Source: Actinomycetes bacterium (GTDB taxonomy: Bacteria > Actinomycetota > Acidimicrobiia > Acidimicrobiales > Bog-793). From it: a DNA stretch of 64,000 nt. Below the pieces are notes generated by a model. The model had not been told where the DNA came from, ran no database searches, and saw only the letters and a list, made by a program, of their open reading frames with translations. Positions 50,242-59,568 of this stretch are shown here, in pieces. The position numbers and the translations under genes were made by a program. Position 1 is the stretch's first letter; the number at the start of each line of letters is the position of its first letter. The DNA is taken from positions 1 to 64,000 of the forward strand of contig JAJZBI010000017.1 in assembly GCA_021798985.1 (NCBI GenBank), read 5' to 3'.

Positions 50242-51853
50242 GCCAACGCCGACCCAACCCGAGGCTGGGACCGCGACCACTTTCAACCTTCCGCACCGGC
50301 GCGTGATGGTCATCATCGGCGCCTTGATGCTCGGGATGCTGCTGGCCGCGCTCGACCAGACGATCGTCTCGACCGCCCTGCCGACCATCGTCGCCGACCT
50401 CCATGGCGGCTCGCACATCGCCTGGGTCGTCACCGCCTACCTGCTCGCCGCGACGGTGTCGACGCCGCTGTGGGGCAAGCTCGGCGACCAGTACGGGCGC
50501 AAGGGCTTCTTCCAAGCCTCGATCCTGCTGTTCTTGGTGGGATCGATCTTCTCGGGCCTTTCGACCAGCATGGTGATGCTCATCGTCTGCCGCGCCATCC
50601 AAGGCCTTGGCGGCGGCGGCTTGATGGTGGGTGCGCAAGCCATCGTCGGCGACATCATCCCGCCCCGAGACCGCGGTCGCTACCAGGGCCTGTTCGGCGC
50701 CGTCTTCGGCGTGGCGAGCGTCGTCGGCCCGGTCCTTGGCGGCGTGCTCGTCGACGACCTCTCGTGGCGCTGGATCTTCTACGTCAACATCCCCCTCGGC
50801 GCCGTTGCGCTCCTCGTGATCGCGAGCCGCGTCCCAGGCCACCTCCGCCGGGTCCACCACGACATCGACTACCTCGGCATCGTGCTCCTCAGCCTCGGTG
50901 CGGCGGCCCTCGTGCTGCTCACGAGCCTCGGCGGCACGACCTACGCGTGGTCCTCGTCCCCGATCCTCGCGATGGCAGTGAGCGGCGTCGTGCTGCTCGT
51001 GGCCTTTGCGCTCGTCGAGCGCCGGGCCAAGGAGCCGGTGCTCCCGCTGCACCTGTTCGCCAACCGGGCCTTCTCCGCCTCGAGCACCGTCGGTTTCATC
51101 GTTGGCTTCGCGATGTTCGGCGCGATCACCTTCCTGCCGTTGTTCTACCAAGACGTGTTGGGCGCGAACCCCACGAACTCCGGGCTGCGGCTGCTCCCGC
51201 TGATGGCCGGCATGCTCTTGTTGTCGATCGTCTCGGGGCAGATCATTTCCAAGACCGGGAAGTACCGCGCGTTCCCGATCGTGGGTACCGCCATCATCGC
51301 CCTCGGGCTCTGGCTGCTCTCGCTCGTCACCCCGAGCACCCCGGCGATCGTGCAGTACCTCTACCTCGTGGTCCTCGGCATTGGCCTCGGTTCAGTGATG
51401 CAGGTGCTCGTCCTCGTGGCCCAGAACGCCGTCCCCCAGCATGAGCTCGGCGTCGCGACGTCCGGGGCGAGCTTCTTCCGTTCGATCGGCGGCTCCTTCG
51501 GCGCCGCGATCTTCGGCGCCATCTTCTCCAACGTGCTCGTCGGCAAGCTAGCGAGCGCACTGCACGGCGCGCACCTGCCGGCGGGGGTCACCGGCTCGGG
51601 CGTCTCCCCGGCGTTGCTCTCCAAGTTGCCTGCGCCGATCCGCGCTGGATACGAGTCCGCCTTTGCGAGCTCGGTCCAAGAAGTCTTCCTCATCGCCGTG
51701 CCGATCGCGGCGCTCGCCTTCGTCGTGTCCTTCGTGCTCCCACGGGTCGAGTTCCGGCGGGCAAACGTGCCGCCGCCGTCCTCGGCACCGACGCCGACCG
51801 CTGGGCAAACAAAGGCGAGCAGCGCCGTCGCCGCGAGCGGCCTCGAGCACTGA
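50234..51853 (+). CDS. DHA2 (EmrB/QacA) MFS drug transporter
   Basis: 539 residues, 14 membrane helices. MFS motif A is GKLGDQYGRKGFF; the Asp-containing LAALDQTIVSTALPTIV of helix 1 is typical of the DHA2 family. GPVLGGVLVDDLSWRWIFYV is the antiporter motif C with the following signature. GTG 50234 has AGGAG five bases upstream. It exports lipophilic drugs or metabolites by proton antiport. Regulated by the overlapping TetR gene (inference). Confidence 0.9.
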   Translation: MAEPTPTQPEAGTATTFNLPHRRVMVIIGALMLGMLLAALDQTIVSTALPTIVADLHGGSHIAWVVTAYLLAATVSTPLWGKLGDQYGRKGFFQASILLFLVGSIFSGLSTSMVMLIVCRAIQGLGGGGLMVGAQAIVGDIIPPRDRGRYQGLFGAVFGVASVVGPVLGGVLVDDLSWRWIFYVNIPLGAVALLVIASRVPGHLRRVHHDIDYLGIVLLSLGAAALVLLTSLGGTTYAWSSSPILAMAVSGVVLLVAFALVERRAKEPVLPLHLFANRAFSASSTVGFIVGFAMFGAITFLPLFYQDVLGANPTNSGLRLLPLMAGMLLLSIVSGQIISKTGKYRAFPIVGTAIIALGLWLLSLVTPSTPAIVQYLYLVVLGIGLGSVMQVLVLVAQNAVPQHELGVATSGASFFRSIGGSFGAAIFGAIFSNVLVGKLASALHGAHLPAGVTGSGVSPALLSKLPAPIRAGYESAFASSVQEVFLIAVPIAALAFVVSFVLPRVEFRRANVPPPSSAPTPTAGQTKASSAVAASGLEH

Positions 51854-52139
51854 GCCACGAGCACCACCCGAGCGCATCGGCCGCCTTCAGCTGGAAACGC
51901 GCGCTCAGCTACTCGCGAAGGCGCCGGCCGAGCCGTTTCGGGTGCCCCATTGGGCAGGAAATGTGACGACCGCGCTGGAGCGAGGGCCGACGCGCAACCC
52001 CCTGGCCAGCGCGCCGCTCGGCCTCGCATCCCCGTGGCGCACACGAATTGCCGGCATCGCGGCGCCACAACGGGGGCAAGAACCGGTCGTGAGCGCGAGC
52101 TTTACCGCTATATTGCTCGACAGATCGGGGAACCTCGCC

Positions 52140-52550
52140 ATGCACCCGGGTCGCAAGGGGCATGTCGTGGGCAACAGCGGAACGCAGTTGGACGAGGCGG
52201 TCGTGATCCGCCTCGCCGGCGAGCTGGATGCCGGGCAACCGGGCGCCTCCGACATCTTGCTGCGCGCCGTCGAGGGCGGCGCGAGCCGCCTCATCGTCGA
52301 CATGATCGACGTGTCGTTCATCGACTCCTCGGTGGTGCTCGCCCTGCTGCTCGCCGAGCGCGCGACGAGAGCAGCCGGTGGCGGGCTGCGGCTCGTGTTC
52401 ACCCACCACGTCATCAGCCGCGTCATCGAGATCTGTGGGCTGACGGCCATGCTTCCGCAGTACCCGACGGTCGAGGCCGCCCGCCGCGGCGCCCTGCGCT
52501 CGGGCGCGCTCGACGGTCCTGACGACGAGGAGGCGGGCCCGCCCCGATGA
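52140..52550 (+). CDS. Anti-anti-sigma factor, STAS domain
   Basis: 136 residues of the SpoIIAA/RsbV type: VVIRLAGELDAGQPGASDIL, then the phospho-acceptor loop VSFIDSSVVLALL (Ser63/64). Its phosphorylation state would decide binding to the kinase/anti-sigma protein encoded directly downstream by an ATGA overlap. The target sigma factor is not adjacent. Confidence 0.85.
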   Translation: MHPGRKGHVVGNSGTQLDEAVVIRLAGELDAGQPGASDILLRAVEGGASRLIVDMIDVSFIDSSVVLALLLAERATRAAGGGLRLVFTHHVISRVIEICGLTAMLPQYPTVEAARRGALRSGALDGPDDEEAGPPR

Positions 52551-53080
52551 GCGACGATCCTCTCGAGCGCCGGCTGAGGCTCGACAACGACTTGTCGAGC
52601 GTCACGAGGGGTCGGCACTTCGTTCGCGACGTGCTGGTCGAATGGCAGCTCGCTGCCTTGGTGGAAGACGCGGAGCTCGCCACCAGCGAGCTCGTCGCCA
52701 ACGCCGTGCGCCACGCGGGAACCGATCTCGTGCTGTCGATCCGCGCCGACACCGCGATTCTCATCACGATCGAGGACGGCCGCCCCGAGCTGCCGCGGCC
52801 GCTCGGTGTCGGCGCGGCGTCCCTCGTCGACCACGGGCGCGGGCTGCACATCGTCGCCGCGATCAGCCACGACTGGGGGATCCGCCCCACCCCGCATGGC
52901 AAGGCCATCTGGTTCGCCCTGGCCCGCCCCACCAGCGACGGCATGGGCCACGACGCCGACATCGTCGTGATGCATCCCGAGCTGGGGGCATCCGGCCCGA
53001 CCAGCACCGGGCCATCTCCGAGCCGCAGGGATCCCGCACCGCCGGACAGGCCGGGCGAACGCTCCGAAACGGCGAGCTGA
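52547..53080 (+). CDS. RsbW-like HATPase (anti-sigma factor/serine kinase)
   Basis: 177 residues, coupled to the STAS gene. N-box ELATSELVANAVRHAG, G1 ITIEDGRPELP and G2 DHGRGLHIVAAI are intact, so this copy should bind ATP. The last ~45 residues form a disordered Pro/Ser tail. With the STAS partner it makes a complete partner-switching pair. Confidence 0.88.
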   Translation: MSDDPLERRLRLDNDLSSVTRGRHFVRDVLVEWQLAALVEDAELATSELVANAVRHAGTDLVLSIRADTAILITIEDGRPELPRPLGVGAASLVDHGRGLHIVAAISHDWGIRPTPHGKAIWFALARPTSDGMGHDADIVVMHPELGASGPTSTGPSPSRRDPAPPDRPGERSETAS

Positions 53081-53172
53081 ACGAGCGCGCAGGTCGAGCG
53101 CGCCCGCACGCCGTTCGGGGACCGGCGCGGACCCGAGGCGCGGGGCGATCCCCGCGCCGGAGGCGGCGTCGG

Positions 53173-53178
53173 TACGCT
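53173..53178 (+). promoter_or_regulatory. Candidate -10 box of the L,D-transpeptidase gene
   Basis: TACGCT lies seven bases before GTG 53186, with no ribosome binding site visible. It would give a leaderless transcript. Confidence 0.45.
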
Positions 53179-53185
53179 ACGGTCC

Positions 53186-54355
53186 GTGGGGCTCACTCGC
53201 CGAAGGACCGGTTCGCGCGCGCGCCCAGCGAGATCGCTGCGCCACCGACGCGGGGCGCGCTCGGTCGCGCTCGTCGCCCTCGGCGCGACCCTCGCCCTGG
53301 CGGCGGGCGCCACCTCGGCCGCCGCTGCCCGCCGAGCCCCGGCGCGCACCAAAAGGGCCGCGCCGCTGCGCGTCATCGCCGTCTCGCCCCGCCAGGGCGC
53401 CGCTGGCGTCGGCGGCAGGGCACCGATCTCGATCACCTTCTCGGCGGCGATCTCGCCGCGCTCGCCCCTGCCGAGCATCAACCCGCAGATTCCCGGGAGC
53501 TGGCACCGGAGCGGTGACCGCCTCACCTTCGTGCCCGACGAGCCCTTCGTGCCGCTCAGCCAGGTGACCGTGAGCGTGCCCGGCGGACGCAAGGGCCTGG
53601 TTGCCAAGGACGGCCAGCGGCTGGCGCGACGCTTCGCCGACAACTTCAGCGTCGAGAACGGCTCGATCTTCCGCCTCCAACAGCTGCTCAGCCTGCTGGA
53701 CTACTCCCCGCTCGCTTGGGCGCCCGCCAGCCCCCCCATCGCCCCGAGCGACACGGCGGCCCAGCTCGCGGCGCTGTACTCGGCGCCAAAGGGCGCGTTC
53801 CACTGGCGCAACGCCGGCTGGCCGAGCCGCCTGGTCGCGCTCTGGCGGCCCGGTGCCTACAACGTCTTCACCCGAGGCCTCGTGATGTCCTTCCAGGCCG
53901 ACCACGGCCTCGACGTCACGGGCAACCCTTCCGGTGGGCTGTGGAACGACCTCGTCCAGTCCCTGGCGAACGGCATCGTCAACACCGGTGGCTACAACTA
54001 CGCCATCGCCAACAAGACCCAGCCCCAGTCGCTCACGATCTGGCACGACGGCTCGGTCGTGCTGCACGCCCCGGCGAACACGGGGATCCCCCAGTCCCCG
54101 ACCCCCTCGGGAACCTTCCCGGTCTACGCGCGCTATCGCAACGAGATCATGCACGGAACGAACCCGGACGGCAGCCACTATGCCGATCCGGTGCAGTACG
54201 TCGCCTACTTCTATGACGGTGACGCGGTCCACTACTTCCCCCGAGCGGACTACGGGGTCCCCCAGAGCCTCGGCTGCGTCGAGCTGGCACTGCCCGAGGC
54301 TGCCGCCGCTTGGCCCTATCTCGCCTATGGGACGCTCGTGACGGTCGTGAATTGA
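53186..54355 (+). CDS. L,D-transpeptidase (YkuD domain), exported
   Basis: 389 residues. A basic signal/anchor region with a hydrophobic stretch (about 27-47), an Ig-like domain (about 60-150), a peptidoglycan-binding-like region, then the YkuD catalytic domain (about 280-388). The active site is HYFPRADYGVPQSLGCVEL (His and the catalytic Cys in SxGC). It makes 3-3 cross-links in peptidoglycan or attaches wall proteins. It is followed by a D,D-carboxypeptidase starting at TTG within a TTGA overlap. Confidence 0.88.
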   Translation: MGLTRRRTGSRARPARSLRHRRGARSVALVALGATLALAAGATSAAAARRAPARTKRAAPLRVIAVSPRQGAAGVGGRAPISITFSAAISPRSPLPSINPQIPGSWHRSGDRLTFVPDEPFVPLSQVTVSVPGGRKGLVAKDGQRLARRFADNFSVENGSIFRLQQLLSLLDYSPLAWAPASPPIAPSDTAAQLAALYSAPKGAFHWRNAGWPSRLVALWRPGAYNVFTRGLVMSFQADHGLDVTGNPSGGLWNDLVQSLANGIVNTGGYNYAIANKTQPQSLTIWHDGSVVLHAPANTGIPQSPTPSGTFPVYARYRNEIMHGTNPDGSHYADPVQYVAYFYDGDAVHYFPRADYGVPQSLGCVELALPEAAAAWPYLAYGTLVTVVN

Positions 54356-55614
54356 GCCGCTCCCGTCGCCGGCGCGCCACCTACCGCGCCCATCGCGCGC
54401 GTCGCGGCCCGGGCCTGGCCAAGATCGCCGCCGCGCTCGCCGTCGTCATCGTCGCCTTCGTCATCGCCTGGGGCGCGACGGCACTGCTCTCCACGCCGCC
54501 GTCGCCGAGCGTGCACGCCGCCATGGCGACCGAGCACACCGTCCCCGGCACCGCCCTCGCGCTGCAGCCGGCCTACGGGGCCGAGGAGGCCGTTGCGCTG
54601 CAAGGTAGCGGCACGATCGCCAGCGCCGGCCCGGAGCGCCCCTCCCCGATCGCCAGCCTCACCAAGATGATGTCGGCGCTCGTGATCTTGCGGGACCACC
54701 CGCTCCGGCCCGGCGAGAGCGGTCCGGATATCCCCATCACGGCCGCAGACGTCACCACCTACCGCCAAGAGCTCGCCCAGAGCGACTCAGTCGTCGCCGT
54801 GCGCGCCGGCGAGCAGCTGAGCGAGCTGCAGGCGCTCGAGGGGGCGCTGATCCCCTCAGGGGACAACATCATCCAGCTGCTCGCTAGCTGGGACGCGGGA
54901 AGCACGAGCGCCTTCGTGGGCAAGATGAACGCCCTCGCCCACACCCTCGGCCTTGCCCACACTCACTACGCCGGACCGAGCGGGGTCAATCCCGCCACCG
55001 TCTCGACGGCAACCGACCAGCTCCGCCTCGCGCAGCTGGCGATGGCCAACCCGGTGTTCCGCCACATCGTCGCCATGGCCCAGGTGACCTTGCCGGTCGC
55101 TGGCGTCGTCTACAACGTGAACGGCGACCTCGGGACCGACGGCATTGACGGCGTCAAGACGGGATGGGTGCCCCAGGGCGGTGGCTGCTTCGTCTTCTCG
55201 GCCACCACCCACCTCGATGGCGCGGCGCGCTCGATCGTCGGGGCGATCATCGGTGTGCAAGGCGGCACCCCGATCCCGACGGCGCTCGCCACCGCCAAGG
55301 CACTCGTGCTCTCCAGCAAAAAGGTCCTCACGACGGTGCGCATCCCGGCCGGCATGACGGTCGCGACCATCAGCGCGCCCTACGCCCACGCGATCAGGGT
55401 GGTCACCGCCTCGTCGGTGACCCTGACCGCCTGGCGGGGCGCGACGATCCACTACGTCCTCCACGCGCGCCGCTTCGCCAGCGGCTCGATCGGCGCCGGC
55501 GCTCCGGCGGGAACCCTCGAGGTCGACCTTGCCGGTGCGCAGCGCTCGCTGCCGCTGCGCACCACCGCATCGATGCCAGGACCAACCTTCACCTGGCGGT
55601 TGATGCACCCCTGA
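54352..55614 (+). CDS. D-alanyl-D-alanine carboxypeptidase (S11 family)
   Basis: 420 residues, starting at TTG in the TTGA overlap with the L,D-transpeptidase gene. A basic N-terminus and membrane helix (about 21-46) anchor it. The penicillin-binding motifs are SLTK (IASLTKMMSAL), SGDN (the SxN motif) and KTG (GVKTGWVPQGGG). It trims the terminal D-Ala from stem peptides, supplying the tetrapeptides that L,D-transpeptidases use. That functional order matches the gene order. Confidence 0.88.
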   Translation: MSRSRRRRATYRAHRARRGPGLAKIAAALAVVIVAFVIAWGATALLSTPPSPSVHAAMATEHTVPGTALALQPAYGAEEAVALQGSGTIASAGPERPSPIASLTKMMSALVILRDHPLRPGESGPDIPITAADVTTYRQELAQSDSVVAVRAGEQLSELQALEGALIPSGDNIIQLLASWDAGSTSAFVGKMNALAHTLGLAHTHYAGPSGVNPATVSTATDQLRLAQLAMANPVFRHIVAMAQVTLPVAGVVYNVNGDLGTDGIDGVKTGWVPQGGGCFVFSATTHLDGAARSIVGAIIGVQGGTPIPTALATAKALVLSSKKVLTTVRIPAGMTVATISAPYAHAIRVVTASSVTLTAWRGATIHYVLHARRFASGSIGAGAPAGTLEVDLAGAQRSLPLRTTASMPGPTFTWRLMHP

Positions 55615-55684
55615 GTCCGGGCTCGTGACGCCAAGCCAGCACGGGCGGGCCATGATCCCCCGCACTGGCCACCCATGCCCCGAT

Positions 55685-55690
55685 TAGCCT
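55685..55690 (+). promoter_or_regulatory. Candidate -10 box, leaderless promoter
   Basis: TAGCCT lies seven bases before ATG 55698 and there is no ribosome binding site. The hexamer and distance are identical to those before the heme membrane protein at 29998. Confidence 0.5.
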
Positions 55691-55697
55691 CCGACCA

Positions 55698-57032
55698 ATG
55701 CAGCACTGGCTCGGGCGCGTCCATCCCTCGTGGTCGAGCCGCAACTTCGACCTGATCCTCGCGGCGCGGCTCGCCATGAGCATGGGGCGCGCGCTGGCGG
55801 GGGTGGCAACACCCATCTACCTTGCGCTGCAAGGCTTCAGCGCCGTTGAACTGGCGGAGTACGTGATGACCGTGGCCTTCGCCTCGGCCATCCTCTCCGC
55901 CGCCATCGGCTTGGTCTCCGACCAGATCGGGCGGCGGATCTTCCTCATCGTCATCCCCATATTCGCCGCGGTGGCCGGTGTCGTGTTCGCCTTCAGCGAC
56001 GCCACCCCGCTGCTGTTCGCGATGGGGGCGCTCGGCAGCTACGGGCGCGGGGCGGGAGCCGGTGCCGGGGCGGTCGGGCCGTACCAGCCGGCCGAATCGG
56101 CCTTTGTGACCGACGAGGTCCTGCCCCAGCATCGCAATGCCGCCTTCGGCAGGCTGGCGTTCAGCTCATCGCTCGGCGCCACCGCCGGCGGTCTGCTCGC
56201 CCTCCTCGTCCACGAGACCCGGGCGCACGGGGCAGCGGCGATGCATGCCTACGAGCCGGTATTCCTCGCCACCGCCGCCGTCTCGTTGTGCTCGGGCCTG
56301 CTCGCGCTCGGCCTCAGCGAGCCGAGGCGCCAGGTCGAGCACCGGATCGAGCAGCACCACGGTGACACAAGCGCCGCTCCGGCCCCTCGGCGCCTCAAGA
56401 TCGCCTTGCCCCGGCGTTCGTGGTGGCTGCTCTCGCGGCTTTGGGTGACCAACACCATGAACGGGATCGCGGTCGGAATGTTCGGCCCCTTCGTCTCGTA
56501 CTGGCTCTTTCGCCGGTTCGGTGCCGGTCCCGACAAGGTCGGGGTGCTGTTCGCCGTGATCAACGCCACGACCACGGCATCTGCCTTGTCGGCAGCGAGC
56601 CTTGCCCGTCGCTACGGCCTCGTGCGCACGATCACGGTCGTGCGCAGCTTCCAGGCCGTGCTCCTCGTCCCCATGGTGCTGTCGCCGAGCTTTGCCATCG
56701 CCGGCGCCGTCTATTTGATCCGGATGATCGTCCAGCGCATCGGACTGCCGCTGCGCCAGTCCTACGCCATCGCGCTCGCCGACCCCGCTGAGCGCAGCTC
56801 GGTGGTCGCGCTCTCCAACCTGCCGAGCCAGCTCGCGATGGCGGGAAGCCCGATGCTGACCGGTTACCTGATGGACGAGGTGAGCCTCGCTGCCCCCTTC
56901 GAGATCTCGGCCGTCTTCCAGTTCGTGAACGCCGTCAGCTTCTGGTGGTTCTTCCACCGTCTTCCACCCGAGGAAGAGCGCGCCCCGGCCCCGCCCGAGC
57001 AGATCACCGTCCGGGCGAGCGCCGAGGAGTAG
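55698..57032 (+). CDS. MFS transporter
   Basis: 444 residues with about 12 membrane helices. GLVSDQIGRRIFLIV is the MFS motif A between helices 2 and 3. The substrate is unknown. The central loop is short and charged (EPRRQVEHRIEQHHGDTS). Translation begins at ATG 55698 directly behind a -10 box; a leaderless message is likely. No regulator is adjacent. Confidence 0.83.
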   Translation: MQHWLGRVHPSWSSRNFDLILAARLAMSMGRALAGVATPIYLALQGFSAVELAEYVMTVAFASAILSAAIGLVSDQIGRRIFLIVIPIFAAVAGVVFAFSDATPLLFAMGALGSYGRGAGAGAGAVGPYQPAESAFVTDEVLPQHRNAAFGRLAFSSSLGATAGGLLALLVHETRAHGAAAMHAYEPVFLATAAVSLCSGLLALGLSEPRRQVEHRIEQHHGDTSAAPAPRRLKIALPRRSWWLLSRLWVTNTMNGIAVGMFGPFVSYWLFRRFGAGPDKVGVLFAVINATTTASALSAASLARRYGLVRTITVVRSFQAVLLVPMVLSPSFAIAGAVYLIRMIVQRIGLPLRQSYAIALADPAERSSVVALSNLPSQLAMAGSPMLTGYLMDEVSLAAPFEISAVFQFVNAVSFWWFFHRLPPEEERAPAPPEQITVRASAEE

Positions 57033-57460
57033 CAATCCTCCCACCGCCTCGGAGCGTTCGGTAATCAAGGGCACACCACGCCACACCGTGCGGTCGCGTG
57101 GATCGAGGCGATGGGACCCCTCGCTCGTGCCCGGTGTGGCTGATGGCTCCGATGGAGGCGTCCAGCACTGCCGGGGGCACGCGAGGCCACGAGGCGATCG
57201 GGCATGCCGGGCTGTTCGCTGGGCGTCGCCTGGTGCCGTGCTCGAGTCGAGCACCACTTGTGCCCCATCGCCCCGGACGGACGGAGCGCTGCGCCCCGGG
57301 CGCGCTCCGCCCCACCGAGGGTGGTGCCGCCAGCTTGACGGCGGGGCCGTCGGCCGTTGCCACGGGCCAGGTGGCCCCCTCTCGCTGGGCCCTTCGGCCC
57401 CTTTGCGCGACGCGCCCTGGCCAGCAGGATCTCTCACGACCGGTGTGACGAGGAGGTTCG
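57033..57460. other. Intergenic stretch without a convincing gene
   Basis: 428 bases between the MFS gene and enolase. Frames on both strands give Arg/Ala/Pro/Ser-rich, non-protein-like translations. The end contains the enolase ribosome binding site (AGGAGG, near 57449-57454). The rest may hold the enolase promoter; no operator is recognised. Confidence 0.5.
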
Positions 57461-58717
57461 ATGTTCGAGCTCGCTTTCCTGACCGCCCACGAAATCCTCG
57501 ACTCGCGTGCTCGACCGACCCTGTCGGTCACCGTGGCCCTCGCCGGCGGCCGCCCCGTCCGCGCCGGGGTCCCCGCCGGCGCCTCGACGGGCAGCCGTGA
57601 GGCAGCCGAGCGCCGGGACGGCGATGCCTCCCGCTTCACTGGCCAAGGGGTCCTCGGTGTCGTCGAGGCGGTGCGCGGGGAGATCTCGGCGGCCCTGTTG
57701 GGTCGCCGCTTTGCCGACCAGGGAGAAATCGACCGGGCGCTCGTCGAGCTCGACGGCACGCACGACAAGCACCGCCTCGGGGCAAACGCCATCGTGGGCG
57801 TCTCCATGGCCGTCGCCCGGGCGCTCGCCGAGCAGACAGCACAGCCCTTGTGGCGCTCGCTCAACCCGCGCGGGGTCCCGGCGCGCCTTCCCGTTCCGCA
57901 CTTCAACGTCGTGAACGGTGGGGCGCACGCCGCCAACGCGCTCGACTTCCAGGAGTTCATGCTCGCCCCGCTCGGCGCGCCGAGCCTGGCCGAGGCGGTG
58001 CGCGCTGGAGCTGAGATCTACGCCCGGCTGCGCAACGAGCTCGCGGCCAAGGGGCACACCGTCGGCCTCGGCGATGAGGGCGGGTTCGCCCCGGAGCTCA
58101 CCAGTCCCGAGGAGGTCTGCCGGCTGCTCGTCGGCGCGATCGAGGCCGCCGGCTACCGACCCGGGCGTGACGGCGTGGCGCTCGCGCTCGACCCCGCCGC
58201 CAGCGAGCTCTATCGCGATGGCCGCTACCACCTGGCCGGTGAGGCGCTCACGAGCGACGAGCTCATCGAGCGCTATGGCGAGCTTGTCGCCGCCTTTCCG
58301 ATCTGGAGCCTCGAGGACGGTCTCGCCGAGTCCGACTGGGCGGGATGGCGCCAGCTCGCCGACCGCCTCGGCGATCAGATCCAGCTGGTCGGCGACGACA
58401 TCTTGGTGACCAACCCGGCGATCATCACGGAGGCGATCGAACAAAAGATCGCCAACGCCGCGCTGATCAAGCTGAACCAGATCGGCACGGTCAGCGAGAC
58501 GCTGGAGGCGATGCGGCTGTGCCGGCAGGGCGGATGGGCCCAGATGGTGTCCCATCGCTCAGGTGAGACCGAGGACTCCTTCATCGCCGATCTCGCGGTC
58601 GGGAGCGGGTGCGGGCAGCTGAAGAGCGGCGCACCCGCCCGCGGAGAGCGCGTCGCGAAGTACAACCGGCTGATCGAGATCGAAGCCGACCATGCGCTCG
58701 GCTACGGCGCGCGGTAG
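57461..58717 (+). CDS. eno: Enolase (phosphopyruvate hydratase)
   Basis: 418 residues converting 2-phosphoglycerate to PEP. Motifs: LDSRARPTLSVTV (normally DSRGNPTVEV), PAGASTGSREAAERRDGD, HFNVVNGGAHAANALDFQEF (active-site His), GDEGGFAPEL (catalytic Glu), SLEDGLAESDW and VGDDILVTNP (Mg ligands), LIKLNQIGTVSET (catalytic Lys) and SHRSGETEDSFIADLAVG. Catalytic residues appear intact. The variant DSRARPTLSV and Ala for Ser before GASTG suggest a divergent, possibly second, enolase. Confidence 0.93.
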   Translation: MFELAFLTAHEILDSRARPTLSVTVALAGGRPVRAGVPAGASTGSREAAERRDGDASRFTGQGVLGVVEAVRGEISAALLGRRFADQGEIDRALVELDGTHDKHRLGANAIVGVSMAVARALAEQTAQPLWRSLNPRGVPARLPVPHFNVVNGGAHAANALDFQEFMLAPLGAPSLAEAVRAGAEIYARLRNELAAKGHTVGLGDEGGFAPELTSPEEVCRLLVGAIEAAGYRPGRDGVALALDPAASELYRDGRYHLAGEALTSDELIERYGELVAAFPIWSLEDGLAESDWAGWRQLADRLGDQIQLVGDDILVTNPAIITEAIEQKIANAALIKLNQIGTVSETLEAMRLCRQGGWAQMVSHRSGETEDSFIADLAVGSGCGQLKSGAPARGERVAKYNRLIEIEADHALGYGAR

Positions 58718-59568
58718 TGCCGGCGATGGGGATCGACCACGACGCCGCCGCCCGCTACGTCCTCGGGCGCCAGGGCGCGAGCGGCGGCTATAGCTTCTAC
58801 CGCACGCCCGAGTGGGGCATCGACGAGCCGAACGCCCCGGACACGGGCGCGGCGCTCAGCGCGCTCAGGCGGCTCGGCATCGCAGCGCCGCGACGTGATG
58901 CCACCGTCGCCTACCTGCGTGCGCTGCAAGACGACGGCGGCGGCTTCCCGACGCCCATTATCGGGCGCGCCGTCCTCAACGGCCTCGCGGCACTCGACGC
59001 GACGCCGCTCAGGACGGCGAAGGCCTGGGCCCGGGCGGTGTGCGACCAGGCGCTCGGAGCGCACGACGGCGCGACGCGCGCGGCGCTGGCGGCGGCGCGA
59101 CGCGGCCTTGAGATCCTGGGTGCCTGCGCCTTGTCGCCCACCGAGCACGACCGCCGCGCCGTCGTCGCGCTGCTCGACCGGCTCGCCGCACCCGGTGGCG
59201 GCTGGACGACCCCGCTCGCGGACCTCGAGTCGACCGCCGATGCCGTGGCCATCGGCCTCGAGGTGGGCGTTCCGGTGCTCGAGGCGGCACGGTCCTTGCT
59301 CGAGGCATGCGAGCACCCGCGCCTCGGCTTCCGAGCGACGCCTTCCTCGTCGAGCGCGCCGGTGCATACCCTGCGCGGTGGTGCGTGGCTTGCGGCTCAG
59401 CTCGGAGTCGCGCCGCGCTTTCTCGAGGCACTGATCGACAACGTGGTCGCGCTCCAGCGGCCGAGTGGGGGATTTGGTCGCAACCACGGGGCACTGGCGA
59501 CGCTGCAGGACACCAGCTGCGCGCTCGAGGTGGTCGAGCTCACCGGCGCGCTGGCGACAGCGCGCTGA
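58717..59568 (+). CDS. Prenyltransferase/squalene-cyclase-like alpha/alpha-toroid protein
   Basis: 283 residues; GTG 58717 overlaps the enolase stop, ATG 58726 is an alternative. Repeats such as LGRQGASGGYSFYR, LRALQDDGGGFPTPI and VALQRPSGGFGRNHG are the QW-like helix-turn units of the alpha-alpha toroid seen in terpene cyclases and prenyltransferase beta subunits. The catalytic DxDD motif of squalene cyclases is not visible, so it is probably non-cyclising. Function unknown. Confidence 0.7.
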   Translation: MPAMGIDHDAAARYVLGRQGASGGYSFYRTPEWGIDEPNAPDTGAALSALRRLGIAAPRRDATVAYLRALQDDGGGFPTPIIGRAVLNGLAALDATPLRTAKAWARAVCDQALGAHDGATRAALAAARRGLEILGACALSPTEHDRRAVVALLDRLAAPGGGWTTPLADLESTADAVAIGLEVGVPVLEAARSLLEACEHPRLGFRATPSSSSAPVHTLRGGAWLAAQLGVAPRFLEALIDNVVALQRPSGGFGRNHGALATLQDTSCALEVVELTGALATAR

